The notes beneath the pieces are model-generated. The model saw nothing but the letters and a program-made list of their open reading frames with translations, ran no database searches and was not told where the DNA came from. The position numbers and the translations under genes were made by a program. From an uncultured Ruminococcus sp. (GTDB lineage: Bacteria > Bacillota > Clostridia > Oscillospirales > CAG-272): 64,000 nt of DNA. The stretch covers positions 62,001 to 126,000 of the forward strand of contig CADBKZ010000005.1 in assembly GCA_902795355.1 (NCBI GenBank), written 5' to 3'. Positions 52,650 to 62,011 of this stretch are shown here, piece by piece; positions within the stretch are counted from its first letter, which is position 1, and each line of letters opens with the position of its first letter.

Positions 52650-54587
52650 TCAATTCATCGTTTTTTCGGCTTCGGCAAGCCACGCGGCGGCGGAAGCGTC
52701 GCTCGGCATGCGCCAATCCCCGCGCGGGGAGAGTGCAATGGAGCCGACTTTCGGCCCGTCGGGCAGGCAGGAACGCTTGAACTGCTGCGAGAAGAAACGA
52801 CGCAGGAAAACCACAAGCCATTTATGAAGCGTTTCGGGCGCGTAAACGTCGCCGAGCGCGTAGACGGCCATGCGGAAGAGCTTTTCGGGGGAATAGCCGA
52901 ACCGCACAAAATAGTAAAGGTAGAAATCGTGGATCTCGTAGGGGCCAACGATGTCCTCGGTTTTCTGCGAGATTTCGCCGTTGGAATCGGCGGGGAGCAG
53001 TTCGGGGGAAACGGGGGTGTTCAGAACGTCGCGAAGCGCGGCGGCGAGCTCGGTTTCTCCTGTTTCCTCGGCGCGGTCGGCATAATAGGCCACGATATGG
53101 CGCACCAGCGTTTTGGGAACCGAGGAATTGACCCCGTACATGGACATGTGGTCCCCGTTATACGTCGCCCAGCCGAGGGCAAGCTCGGAAAGGTCGCCCG
53201 TTCCAACCACCAATCCGCCGCAGTCGTTGGCAATGTCCATCAGAATCTGCGTGCGTTCGCGCGCCTGACTGTTTTCATAGGCGACGTTGCGGTTTTCGGG
53301 GTTGTGTCCGATGTCCTTGAAATGTTGGGTCACGGCCGCGTGAATATCCACGGTGCGGAAATCAACGCCCAATTTTTCGCAAAGCGTCGTCGCGTTGCTT
53401 TTGGTTCGCTTGGTGGTCCCGAAGCAGGGCATGGTTACGGCAACGACATCCCGCCGCGGGCGGTTGAGCGCGTCGATCGCGCGAACCGAAACCAGCAGGG
53501 CAAGTGTGGAATCAAGCCCGCCCGAAATGCCGAGGACGAGTTTTTTTGCGTGCGCGCATTCCATCCGCTTTTGCAGGCCGTGCGCTTGGATCGAGAGAAT
53601 GGTTTCGCAGCGTTTTGCGCGTTCGCCGCCGTCGGCGGGAACAAACGGGCGCGGGTCAATCGGGCGGGTCAATTTTGTTTCTGTAACCGGAAGGGAAAAC
53701 GGAATTTCGCGGTACTTTTCGCAAAAAGTCGGGGAAAATGTGTTCATGCGCAACCGTTCGTGAGCCAGCCGTTCCACGTCAATCTCGCTGATCAAAAGCT
53801 CTTTCCCCGCCTCAAACGGAGCCCGTTCCGCAAGCATGGTTCCGTTCTCCGCAATCATCCCGTGTCCGCCGTAAACCACATCGGTCGTGGATTCGCCGTC
53901 CCCGCAGGAAGCGTAAATATAAGCGCAAACGGCGCGCGCCGATTGCATTCTGACCAGATCGCGCCGATATTCGCTTTTCCCGACGGTTTCGTTGGAAGCG
54001 GACGGGTTGCAGATGACCGTGGCTCCCGCGGCGGCATGGCGGGAAGACGGCGGAATATTGACCCAAAGATCCTCGCAAAGCTCGGCGGCGAGTTTCAGCG
54101 CGGGAACTTCGCGGCAGGTAAACAGCAGTTCCGAGCCGAAGGGAACGTTCTCAAAGCGGTCGAAAGAGACCGTTTCGGGCGTTCCGCTATCGCCCGCGAA
54201 CCAACGCGCTTCATAATATTCCGCGTAATTGGGGATCTCGGTTTTCGGAACAATGCCAAGCAGGGAGCCGGATTGGCAGAACGCGGCGCAATTATAGAGC
54301 TTTCCCTGAACCGCAAGGGGAAGCCCGACCACCGATAACAGCGCGGTTTCGGCCGTTTCGTCCAAATAGCGCGCAAGTCCCCCCCGCGCGGCGGCGAGCA
54401 GCGTGTCGTTCAGAAAAAGATCGGCGCAGGTGTAGCCGGTCAGGTTCAGCTCGGGGAATACCAGCGCCTTCACCGCTTCCGCTTCAGCGCGCAGGCAAAG
54501 GCGGATCGCCTCGTCGGTATTGGCTTTGGGGTCGGCTACCTTCACGCGCGGAAGCGCGGCGGCCGCCTTAATCCATCCGTTTTTCAT
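52650..54587 (-). CDS. nadE: Glutamine-dependent NAD+ synthetase
   Basis: 645 residues, two-domain enzyme: deamido-NAD + glutamine + ATP to NAD. The N-terminal nitrilase-type glutaminase shows FPELNLTGYTCADLF (Glu), a Lys in GIVPKTEIPNY and the nucleophile Cys in LAAELCEDLWVNIPP. The C-terminal synthetase has the PP-loop LVLGISGGLDSTLALL near residue 357, RTKSNATTLCEKLG, VVGTGDLSELALGW and MSMYGVNSSVPKTLVR. It is divergent from pncB, which supplies nicotinate mononucleotide to the same pathway. Confidence 0.96.
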   Translation of the reverse strand: MKNGWIKAAAALPRVKVADPKANTDEAIRLCLRAEAEAVKALVFPELNLTGYTCADLFLNDTLLAAARGGLARYLDETAETALLSVVGLPLAVQGKLYNCAAFCQSGSLLGIVPKTEIPNYAEYYEARWFAGDSGTPETVSFDRFENVPFGSELLFTCREVPALKLAAELCEDLWVNIPPSSRHAAAGATVICNPSASNETVGKSEYRRDLVRMQSARAVCAYIYASCGDGESTTDVVYGGHGMIAENGTMLAERAPFEAGKELLISEIDVERLAHERLRMNTFSPTFCEKYREIPFSLPVTETKLTRPIDPRPFVPADGGERAKRCETILSIQAHGLQKRMECAHAKKLVLGISGGLDSTLALLVSVRAIDALNRPRRDVVAVTMPCFGTTKRTKSNATTLCEKLGVDFRTVDIHAAVTQHFKDIGHNPENRNVAYENSQARERTQILMDIANDCGGLVVGTGDLSELALGWATYNGDHMSMYGVNSSVPKTLVRHIVAYYADRAEETGETELAAALRDVLNTPVSPELLPADSNGEISQKTEDIVGPYEIHDFYLYYFVRFGYSPEKLFRMAVYALGDVYAPETLHKWLVVFLRRFFSQQFKRSCLPDGPKVGSIALSPRGDWRMPSDASAAAWLAEAEKTMN

Positions 54588-54634
54588 ATCGTTTCATTCC
54601 TTTCCGCAAAGGAGACTGTGGTTCTTTTGCTATT

Positions 54635-54663
54635 ATTATAGCGTGATTTGCCCCGAAAAACAA
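54635..54663 (-). promoter_or_regulatory. Promoter of nadE
   Basis: On the minus strand TTGTTT (54663-54658), a 17-base spacer and TATAAT (54640-54635). Confidence 0.65.
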
Positions 54664-54724
54664 GACTTTTTCCGAAAAAAACCAATCTTTTTGGGGAAAA
54701 GACGCCGAATTTTTGCGAGAAGCA

Positions 54725-54753
54725 TTGAAATTCCGTCGGTTTTGTGGTATGAT
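54725..54753 (+). promoter_or_regulatory. Promoter of pncB
   Basis: TTGAAA (54725-54730), a 17-base spacer and TATGAT (54748-54753), 33 bases ahead of the pncB start. Confidence 0.72.
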
Positions 54754-54786
54754 AGTATCAATCATCCTTTGGAGGTTTTACCGATT

Positions 54787-56256
54787 ATGAAAGACCTTTC
54801 CCGCAATCTGACCATGCTTTGCGATTTCTACGAACTGACCATGAGCAACGGTTATTTCGAAAAAGGCATGCAGGATAAGATCGTTTATTTCGACGTTTTT
54901 TACCGCGACAATCCCGATAACGGCGGGTTTGCCGTTGTCGCGGGGTTGGAACAGGTCGTCGAGTATATCAACAACCTGCGGTTCGACGAGGACGACATTG
55001 CGTTTCTGCGGAGCAAAAAATGCTTTTCGGAAGCGTTTCTCTCCTATCTTTCCGAGTTCCGCTTTACGGGCGACATCTGGGCGGTTCCCGAGGGAACGGT
55101 GGTGTTCCCGAACGAGCCGCTGATGACCGTTCGCGCGAGGACCGTGGAAGCGCAGTTCATTGAGACTTATGTGTTAATGGCGATCAACCATCAATCGCTC
55201 ATCGCCACCAAAGCGGCGCGCATTACGCGGGCGGCCAAGGGAAGAGCCGTCAGCGAGTTCGGTTCCCGCCGCGCGCAGGGGGCGGACGCGGCCATTCTCG
55301 GCGCGCGGGCGGCCTACATCGGCGGTTGCGGGTCCACGGCCTGCACCATTACCGACGAGGCCTACGGCGTTCCCGCAACGGGTACCATGGCGCATTCGTG
55401 GGTGCAGATGTTCGATTCGGAATACGAGGCTTTCAAATCGTATTGCGAAATTTACCCGAACAACGCCACGCTCCTTGTTGACACCTATAATGTTCTCGAA
55501 TCGGGCATTCCGAACGCGATCAAGGCGTTCAACGAGGTTTTGAAACCGCGCGGGATCACCCGCTGCGGCATCCGCATCGATTCGGGGGACATTACCTACC
55601 TTACCGTGAAAGTCCGCAAAATGCTGGACGACGCGGGGTGGCCGGAATGCCGGATCATCATTTCCAACTCGCTGGACGAATACCTGATCCGCGAGCTGAT
55701 CCGCCAAGGCGCGTGCGTGGACGCGTTCGGCGTTGGGGAGCGGCTGATCACCGCGAAGAGCGATCCCGTTTTCGGCGGCGTTTACAAGCTCTGCGCCGTG
55801 GAAGACGAGCAGGGAAACATCATTCCGAAAATCAAGATCAGCGAAAACGTGGGAAAGATCACAACGCCGCATTTCAAAAAGGTTTACCGCCTGCGCGGCA
55901 GGGATACGGGAAAGGCCGAAGCCGACCTGATCTGCGTTTACGACGAGACCGTTGACGATACGAAACCGATTGAGCTTTTCGACCCGCAGCACACTTGGAA
56001 ACGGAAAATCCTCGAAAATTATACGGCAACCGAGCTGTTGCTTCCCGTTTTCCGGAACGGGAAGCAGGTTTACCGCCTGCCGACCCTTTCCGAGATCCGC
56101 CGGCATTGCGAGGAAGAGATCAACGGCATGTGGGATGAAGTCCGCCGCTTCAACAACCCGCATAACTATTATGTGGACCTTTCCCAGAAGCTATGGGACA
56201 TCAAACAGCAAATGTTGCAGGCGAGAGGCGTCTGGAAGCCCGCGAAGAACGGCTGA
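54787..56256 (+). CDS. pncB: Nicotinate phosphoribosyltransferase
   Basis: 489 residues from ATG 54787 (TTTGGAGG upstream). It converts nicotinate and PRPP to nicotinate mononucleotide in the NAD salvage route. N-terminal LTMLCDFYELTMSNGYFEKGM, GRAVSEFGSRRAQGADAAILGARAAYIGGC near residue 155, ATGTMAHSWVQMF near 197, and the phosphate-binding GIRIDSGDITYL and GVGERLIT segments are all family features. The length fits the long bacterial form. Divergent nadE completes NAD synthesis. Confidence 0.96.
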   Translation: MKDLSRNLTMLCDFYELTMSNGYFEKGMQDKIVYFDVFYRDNPDNGGFAVVAGLEQVVEYINNLRFDEDDIAFLRSKKCFSEAFLSYLSEFRFTGDIWAVPEGTVVFPNEPLMTVRARTVEAQFIETYVLMAINHQSLIATKAARITRAAKGRAVSEFGSRRAQGADAAILGARAAYIGGCGSTACTITDEAYGVPATGTMAHSWVQMFDSEYEAFKSYCEIYPNNATLLVDTYNVLESGIPNAIKAFNEVLKPRGITRCGIRIDSGDITYLTVKVRKMLDDAGWPECRIIISNSLDEYLIRELIRQGACVDAFGVGERLITAKSDPVFGGVYKLCAVEDEQGNIIPKIKISENVGKITTPHFKKVYRLRGRDTGKAEADLICVYDETVDDTKPIELFDPQHTWKRKILENYTATELLLPVFRNGKQVYRLPTLSEIRRHCEEEINGMWDEVRRFNNPHNYYVDLSQKLWDIKQQMLQARGVWKPAKNG

Positions 56257-56269
56257 AACCGGATCCGGC

Positions 56270-56298
56270 GGGGACGGAATTTTTCCGTCCCCGTTTTT
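56270..56298 (+). terminator. Terminator after pncB
   Basis: Stem GGGGACGGAA (56270-56279) / TTCCGTCCCC (56283-56292) followed by GTTTTT. Confidence 0.82.
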
Positions 56299-56333
56299 CG
56301 ACAAAATTTTTTTGATTTTTTTCCGAAAACCTA

Positions 56334-56362
56334 TTGGATTTTTCGGTGCGGTATGATATAAT
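56334..56362 (+). promoter_or_regulatory. Promoter of the cdaA-to-rel run
   Basis: TTGGAT (56334-56339), a 17-base spacer and TATAAT (56357-56362); the leader to cdaA is about 105 bases. Confidence 0.72.
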
Positions 56363-56480
56363 AATTAATATAATATCATCTTTTCGCCCGCGCGTTCGTT
56401 GTCGGAAAGCCTCGCGGGCGGAATCCGGCGGCTTTCAACGGCGCCGATCTATTTTTCGGATTTTTTTACGGAGGCGGATC

Positions 56481-57500
56481 ATGTCGGAAAACTTGCGCTC
56501 TTTATGGGAGAAAACGGAAGATTTTGTTCTCCGTTATGTTGTGGAGCCTTTTCGCCATTTCGGCCCGCTCGACCTGCTTGATATTCTGATTCTGACCGTT
56601 CTGCTCTATGCGCTTTATCGCTTTGCGAAAACGCGCCGCGCGGGGCGCGTGGTGGCGGGTCTTTGCGTGGTGGTTGTTATGAGCCTGCTGGTAACGCTTT
56701 TGCATTTGCCCGCGCTCACCTATATTGTCCGTCTGTTCGCGTCCGCGTTTTTCTTCTGCTTTGTTCTGATCTTCCAGCCCGAAATCCGGGACGCGCTCGA
56801 ACGCATCGGAAACTCCCGCTTGGCCGCTCCGCGAAGCGATACGATCCCCAAAAAGCTCTATCCGCTGGCCAAAGAGGTCACGGCGGAAACGCTCGACGCG
56901 GTTTTTGAAATGTCCGAGAGCTGCACGGGCGCGCTGATCGTATTCGAGGGGTTGACCAAACTCGGCGATTATGTGGAAAGCGGCAAGTATGTGGACGCGC
57001 GCGTGACCTCGCACCTGCTTTCCAACATCTTTTTCGACAAAGCGCCTTTGCATGATGGCGCCGTGATCATCCGCAATTTCCGCATCTATGCCGCGAGCGT
57101 GGTCTTGCCGTCCACCAAGAGCACCATGGATTTCGGCAGCATGGGAACGCGGCATCGCGCCGCGGTCGGCGTCAGCGAGGTCAGCGACGCGTTGGTCGTT
57201 GTGGTTTCGGAACAGAGCGGAAAAGTTTCCGTGGCGCAGGAAGGAAGGCTTTTGCGCGGAGTGGACCGCGATATGCTGGAAGACATTCTGATGACCTACC
57301 TTGCCGGAAACCTCTATTTGAGAACCCGCCGCGCCGAATCGAAAAAGCTGTTTCTGGAACGTCTTGAAAAGCTCACCAATACGCCCGTAACCGATCGGGA
57401 AGAGCCGAAGCTCGAAGCGGAGCAGCTCGAAATGCCGCTTCCGAAGCCGGGGATCCCCGAATTGTACGACGAAGAAGATATGCCGACCAAAGGAGACTGA
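56481..57500 (+). CDS. cdaA: Diadenylate cyclase CdaA
   Basis: 339 residues from ATG 56481 (ggaggcgg upstream), membrane-bound synthase of the second messenger c-di-AMP. Three transmembrane helices (about residues 30-100), then the DAC domain with the substrate motifs LHDGAVIIRN (DGA near residue 191) and GTRHRAAVGVSE (near 223). A C-terminal charged tail after residue 275 is longer than in B. subtilis. c-di-AMP controls potassium import, and trkA-trkH sits elsewhere in this window. The next gene is a stub of the usual partner CdaR. Confidence 0.96.
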   Translation: MSENLRSLWEKTEDFVLRYVVEPFRHFGPLDLLDILILTVLLYALYRFAKTRRAGRVVAGLCVVVVMSLLVTLLHLPALTYIVRLFASAFFFCFVLIFQPEIRDALERIGNSRLAAPRSDTIPKKLYPLAKEVTAETLDAVFEMSESCTGALIVFEGLTKLGDYVESGKYVDARVTSHLLSNIFFDKAPLHDGAVIIRNFRIYAASVVLPSTKSTMDFGSMGTRHRAAVGVSEVSDALVVVVSEQSGKVSVAQEGRLLRGVDRDMLEDILMTYLAGNLYLRTRRAESKKLFLERLEKLTNTPVTDREEPKLEAEQLEMPLPKPGIPELYDEEDMPTKGD

Positions 57501-57505
57501 CCGAA

Positions 57506-57712
57506 ATGAAAGCCAAAAACGCATTGGGACATATGTCCCTGAAAAAAGAATCCACGGAAAGTCGCGTCCGCCGGCTGCGCATCCTGCCGAAGCTGCTTTG
57601 CCTCGTAATCGCAATCCTGATCTGGCTGCTTGTGGTCAACCTTGCGGACGTGGATATTACCAAATACGCATTTTTTGACGTTTCCCCGAAATACACGCAA
57701 TCGCAACCATGA
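57506..57712 (+). CDS. Short CdaR-like membrane anchor protein
   Basis: 68 residues: a basic N-terminus, one transmembrane helix (LPKLLCLVIAILIWLLVVNLAD) and 20 more residues (ITKYAFFDVSPKYTQSQP). The helix and its exit match the start of CdaR/YbbR proteins, which usually follow cdaA, but no YbbR repeats follow. It overlaps the next gene as ATGA. Either a natural minimal partner of CdaA or a truncated cdaR; its clean embedding in the run favours a functional gene. Confidence 0.7.
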   Translation: MKAKNALGHMSLKKESTESRVRRLRILPKLLCLVIAILIWLLVVNLADVDITKYAFFDVSPKYTQSQP

Positions 57713-59358
57713 AAGAGAAGGCCGTTTATCGCTATCTGATCAGCGGTGTTTCCACGCCGGTTTCGGCGAATACGGATGAAATATGCAACGAAGCAAGAAT
57801 CCGAATGAAGCGGAGGGGAATCGATACCCGAACGCTTCATTTTCGGCTTTATAAACGGTCTGTGGACGCGCGGCGGCGGAATGATGTCCGCTTCGTCAGC
57901 GCGGTTTTGGTCGAGTCCGGCTCCCCGATCCCCGCCGCGGCGCGGGAGCGGCTCGGCCTGCGCGAATGGAGCGACGAAAAGCCGGCCTGTCCGCATGGAA
58001 CCGAGCCGCTCGGCGCGCCGCCGCTGGTGGTGGGAATGGGGCCTGCGGGCCTGTTCGCCGCCCTGTTGCTGGCGGAAAACGGGTATCGGCCGATTCTGAT
58101 TGACCGCGGCGACAATGTGGAAGATCGCGTGCGCGCCGTGGAACGCTTTCGGCAAAACGCGATCCTCGATCCCGAAAGCAATATTCAGTTCGGGGCCGGC
58201 GGCGCGGGAACCTTTTCGGACGGCAAACTCGTAACGCGCATTCACGACCCGTATTGTCGGTATGTTCTGGAAACGTTCCGCCGCTTCGGCGCGCCAGAAG
58301 AAATTCTGATGCTCGCCAAACCGCATATCGGCACCGATGTGCTGCGGAATGTGGTTTCGGCCATCCTTTCCGAAATCGGGCGTCTCGGCAGCAGGGTGAT
58401 TTACCGCTGCCGCATGGATGATTTTTCCGAATCGGCGGACGGAACGATTTCGGTTCGCACCGCCGCGGGGGATCTGCGGTGCGGCGCGTTGTTTTTGGCG
58501 CTCGGACACAGCGCGCGGGATACCTACCGCGTGCTTCTGGAAAAGCAATTTGCCATAGAGCCGAAGCCCATGTCGGTCGGCGTTCGCGCGGAACACCTGC
58601 AAAGCGACATTGACCGCGCCATGTACGGCTCATTCGCGGGGCATCCGAACCTCGGGCATGCCGAATACGCGCTGTCCGATACCAAAGGCGAACGCGGCGT
58701 ATATACGTTTTGCATGTGCCCCGGGGGCGAGGTGGTTCCCGCGGCGTCCGAGAGCGGGGGATTGGTCGTCAACGGCATGAGCAATCATGCGCGGGACGGG
58801 AAGAACGCCAACGCCGCCGTTGCCGTTTCGCTTTCCTGCAACGATTATGAGTCCGTGGACGGAAGCCGCGTGCTGGGTGCGATCGCCCTGCAACGGAAAA
58901 TCGAGCGCGCCGCGTTTGCGGCCGGCGGTTCGGACTACGCCGCGCCTGTGACGACGCTCGGCGATTTTCTCGGAAAAACGCACGGGAGCGAACCGACCCG
59001 CGTCGTTCCGTCCTATCGCGGCGGGATTGTGCGCGTAACCGACCTTGCGCCCGTTTTTCCGGCCGATGTGGTGCGCGCCCTGCGCTACGCGTTTGCGTCG
59101 TTCGGCCGATCTTTGGAAGGATTCGACGCGCCGGACACGGTGCTGACCGCCGCGGAATCCCGAACTTCCGCGCCTTTGCGGATTTTGCGGTTGCCGGAAA
59201 CGATGGCGGCCGTCGGCCATGATCGCGTATACCCCTGCGGAGAGGGAGCCGGATACGCCGGCGGAATTACCAGCGCGGGCGTGGACGGTTTGCGCGCCGC
59301 GCTTGCCATGATGAAACGATTTGGAGGACCGGATGAAAACCACGGCTACGGTTGTTGA
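57709..59358 (+). CDS. FAD-dependent protein (COG2509-like oxidoreductase)
   Basis: 549 residues. The N-terminal 90 residues are an extra ferredoxin-like domain (VCNEA-type RIRMKRRGIDTRTLHFRLYKRSVDARRRNDVRFV). Then the dinucleotide-binding GPAGLFAALLLAENGYRPILIDRG near 105, FGAGGAGTFSDGKL near 165, and a C-terminal EGAGYAGGITSAGVDGLRAA FAD site. Substrate is unknown for this widespread family. ATG 57709 overlaps the preceding stop. Confidence 0.88.
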   Translation: MKEKAVYRYLISGVSTPVSANTDEICNEARIRMKRRGIDTRTLHFRLYKRSVDARRRNDVRFVSAVLVESGSPIPAAARERLGLREWSDEKPACPHGTEPLGAPPLVVGMGPAGLFAALLLAENGYRPILIDRGDNVEDRVRAVERFRQNAILDPESNIQFGAGGAGTFSDGKLVTRIHDPYCRYVLETFRRFGAPEEILMLAKPHIGTDVLRNVVSAILSEIGRLGSRVIYRCRMDDFSESADGTISVRTAAGDLRCGALFLALGHSARDTYRVLLEKQFAIEPKPMSVGVRAEHLQSDIDRAMYGSFAGHPNLGHAEYALSDTKGERGVYTFCMCPGGEVVPAASESGGLVVNGMSNHARDGKNANAAVAVSLSCNDYESVDGSRVLGAIALQRKIERAAFAAGGSDYAAPVTTLGDFLGKTHGSEPTRVVPSYRGGIVRVTDLAPVFPADVVRALRYAFASFGRSLEGFDAPDTVLTAAESRTSAPLRILRLPETMAAVGHDRVYPCGEGAGYAGGITSAGVDGLRAALAMMKRFGGPDENHGYGC

Positions 59359-59788
59359 ACTGAACGGAGGCATCGCCACGGTGGAGACCGAACGGACTTC
59401 GGCCTGCGAGGGATGCCATAAAATGAGCGAAGGGAACGGTTGCTCGGTCTGTTCGCTGATGGGAAGCGGACGGAAGATCCGATCCAAAGCCGAAAACCGC
59501 GCGCAAGCGAAAATCGGCGATCGGGTCGTGGTGGAAACCGCCACATCGCGCGTGTTGCTCTATGCCGCGCTGGTGTTTGTCCTGCCCATTCTGCTGGCGG
59601 TCGCTGGGTGGTTTGTCGCAGGAATTTTCTCGTCCGGAACGCTTTGGCGCGGGATCGGCGCCGCAATCGGATTTGTGCTTACGTTTGTCGGCCTGCGCAT
59701 CTATTCCGGCGCAATCGGAAAAAGAAAGGCCGACGCGGTGATCACCGCGGTGGTTGCGCCGGCGTCGGTCGACCGCTCGGAGCAGTAA
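59333..59788 (+). CDS. RseC/SoxR-reducing-type membrane protein
   Basis: 151 residues from ATG 59333 (GGAGG 6 bases before), starting inside the end of the previous gene. A cysteine cluster near residue 22-38 (SACEGCHKM, CSVCSL) is followed by the VVVETATSRVLLYAALVF helix and a second membrane segment (IGAAIGFVLTFVGLRIY). This is the RseC/RsxC-associated fold that helps reduce SoxR or modulate Rnf-type electron transfer. No rnf genes are present here. Confidence 0.84.
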   Translation: MKTTATVVELNGGIATVETERTSACEGCHKMSEGNGCSVCSLMGSGRKIRSKAENRAQAKIGDRVVVETATSRVLLYAALVFVLPILLAVAGWFVAGIFSSGTLWRGIGAAIGFVLTFVGLRIYSGAIGKRKADAVITAVVAPASVDRSEQ

Positions 59789-59827
59789 CCGAGCGATCCA
59801 TCTGTTCGGAAAGGAGTGAGAGTTCTC

Positions 59828-61996
59828 ATGGGAAGCGATTCCGAATATTCCGAAAAGCAATGGCGTCTGCTCTTCCGAGAGGACGATCCGGAAGCGAAAC
59901 GCGCGGTTGCCGAGCTTTCCTCGGCAATGGGAGTTACGCCTACCACGGCAAAACTCCTGTTTTTGCGCGGTTACCGGACGGTTCCCGCCGCGGAACGCTT
60001 TTTCCGCATGGAGAACGAGACCCCGCACGACCCGTTTTCCATGCGGGATATCCGACCCGCCGTGGAGCGCGTCCGCCGTGCGATCGAGCGAAAAGAACGC
60101 ATCGCGATTTACGGGGATTACGACGTGGACGGCGTAACTTCCACCTCGCTGCTCTATCTCTATCTTTCCGAGTACGGAGCCGACGTCGGATATTATATTC
60201 CAAGCCGCGGCAAAGAGGGTTACGGCGTTTCCAAAGGCGCGATCGACATTTTGCATGAAAAAGGCGTTTCCTTGATGATTACCGTGGATACGGGCGTTAC
60301 GGCGGTTGAGGAGATCGCCTATGCGGCCTCTCTCGGCATGGAAACGGTTGTTACCGACCACCACGAATGCCGGCCGGAGCTTCCCGCGGCGTGCGCCGTG
60401 GTCAATCCGCACCGAGCGGACGACGAATATCCCTTCAAGGAGCTCGCCGGCGTGGGCGTCGCGTTCAAATTGGTATGCGCCATGGAAACGGTGCGGTGCG
60501 AAGAAGAAGGGAAAAGCGTTGTCGATGGCATTCTGCGCCTCTGCAACGATTATGCCGATCTTGTGGCGGTGGGAACGATTGCCGACGTGATGCCTGTGAC
60601 TGATGAAAATCGTTTGTTCATTGCAAAAGGTCTTTCGGTCATGGAACATCGGTGTCGTCTCGGCTTACGCGCGCTCATGGAATCGGCCGGTGCGGGGCGA
60701 ACGCGACCGCAAAAGTTGACGTCGTCCTATATCGGGTTTACCATCGCTCCCCGCATGAACGCCGCGGGGCGGGTTGCCGACGCGTCCATTGCCGTGGAAT
60801 TGCTTCTTTCGGATTCCAAAGAGCAGGCGGACGCGCTTGCCAGCCGCTTGTGCGAACTCAACGCGGAGCGGCAGGCAGAGGAAAACCGGATTGCCGAAAC
60901 CGCCTTCCGGCAGATTGAAACCATGCCGAAAGAAGAGCGGAGCGGCGTAATCGTGTTGGATCATGATGATTGGCATCAGGGAATCATCGGCATCGTTTCT
61001 TCCCGCGTTACCGAACGGTACGGCCTGCCGTCGATCCTGATTACATACGACGGAGCCGAGGACGGGGTCGGGAAAGGCTCCGGACGGAGCGTGAGGGGCC
61101 TGAATCTGGTAGAGGCGCTTTCCGCCTGTCAGGATCTGCTGGTCCGTTTCGGTGGTCATGAACTTGCCGCGGGGCTTTCGGTGCGGCGGCGCGATGTTCC
61201 CGCCCTGCGCCGCCGGTTGAACGAATATGCCGCGGAGCATCTTTCCGCGGAAGCGCGCGTCGTCCGGTTGGACGCCGATTGCGAGCTTTCGGTTCGGGAT
61301 ATGACCATGCGCCTCGCCGAGGAGATCGGGCGGTTGGAGCCGTTCGGAAACGGAAACGCCGCGCCCTCGTTTGTTCTGCGGGACGCGACCGTGCTTAAAA
61401 TTGTTGCGATGGGCGGCGGGAAACACGCGCGGATCACCGTGGAAAAGGACGGCGTTTCGGTTACGGCGGTTTGGTTCGGAAAGAGCGTTTCCGAACTCCC
61501 GTTCGGGGAAAAGGATCTTGCCGATTTCCTCTTCCGGCTCAATGTAAACGAATATAACGGGAGCTGTACGCTCCAGATGATCTTGCAGGACGCGCGCGCG
61601 GCGGAGAGCGAATCGAAGCGATTTGCCGCCGAAAAAAAGCGTTTTGAAGAGATCGAGGCGGGAAGTTCCTACTCTGCGGAAGAAGCGATTCTGCCCGACC
61701 GGAGCGATATTGCCGTTGTTTACCAATTTCTGCGCAGTGAAACGGGAAACGGGCATACGGGCTTTTCCATGCGCCGTTTGCTCGCGCAATTGAGCCGATA
61801 CGGCGGGGTTGATTTTTGCTATGCGAAGCTGCGCATCATTCTTTCTGTTTTGCGGGAACTCGGTCTTTGTGATTATACCGAAAAAATTCCCGATTATTTC
61901 CTGTTTGATTTTTGCCGAACGCCGTCGAGAACCGATCTGGAACAATCGTCGGTCCTGCGTCGGTTCCGCTCGCAGCAGCGGGCGTCCACCTTTTAA
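59828..61996 (+). CDS. recJ: Single-stranded-DNA exonuclease RecJ
   Basis: 722 residues from ATG 59828 (AAGGAG 11 bases before; GTG 59816 would be too close to that site). DHH-superfamily 5'-3' exonuclease in recombination and mismatch repair. RIAIYGDYDVDGVTSTSLL near 95 is motif I, TVDTGVT motif II, VTDHHECRPELPAA motif III (DHH), and VNPHRADDEYPFKELAGVGVAFKL motif IV. DHHA1 follows with GKGSGRSVRGLNLVEAL and FGGHELAAGLSV. A C-terminal winged-helix extension is seen. rel follows after 15 bases; apt, which often lies between them in Bacillota, is absent. Confidence 0.95.
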   Translation: MGSDSEYSEKQWRLLFREDDPEAKRAVAELSSAMGVTPTTAKLLFLRGYRTVPAAERFFRMENETPHDPFSMRDIRPAVERVRRAIERKERIAIYGDYDVDGVTSTSLLYLYLSEYGADVGYYIPSRGKEGYGVSKGAIDILHEKGVSLMITVDTGVTAVEEIAYAASLGMETVVTDHHECRPELPAACAVVNPHRADDEYPFKELAGVGVAFKLVCAMETVRCEEEGKSVVDGILRLCNDYADLVAVGTIADVMPVTDENRLFIAKGLSVMEHRCRLGLRALMESAGAGRTRPQKLTSSYIGFTIAPRMNAAGRVADASIAVELLLSDSKEQADALASRLCELNAERQAEENRIAETAFRQIETMPKEERSGVIVLDHDDWHQGIIGIVSSRVTERYGLPSILITYDGAEDGVGKGSGRSVRGLNLVEALSACQDLLVRFGGHELAAGLSVRRRDVPALRRRLNEYAAEHLSAEARVVRLDADCELSVRDMTMRLAEEIGRLEPFGNGNAAPSFVLRDATVLKIVAMGGGKHARITVEKDGVSVTAVWFGKSVSELPFGEKDLADFLFRLNVNEYNGSCTLQMILQDARAAESESKRFAAEKKRFEEIEAGSSYSAEEAILPDRSDIAVVYQFLRSETGNGHTGFSMRRLLAQLSRYGGVDFCYAKLRIILSVLRELGLCDYTEKIPDYFLFDFCRTPSRTDLEQSSVLRRFRSQQRASTF

Positions 61997-62011
61997 GAAA
62001 GGTTATCTGCC

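Noticed and set aside
52599..54338. 579-codon open frame on the plus strand
   Set aside because: Antisense to nadE, whose glutaminase and synthetase motifs are complete.
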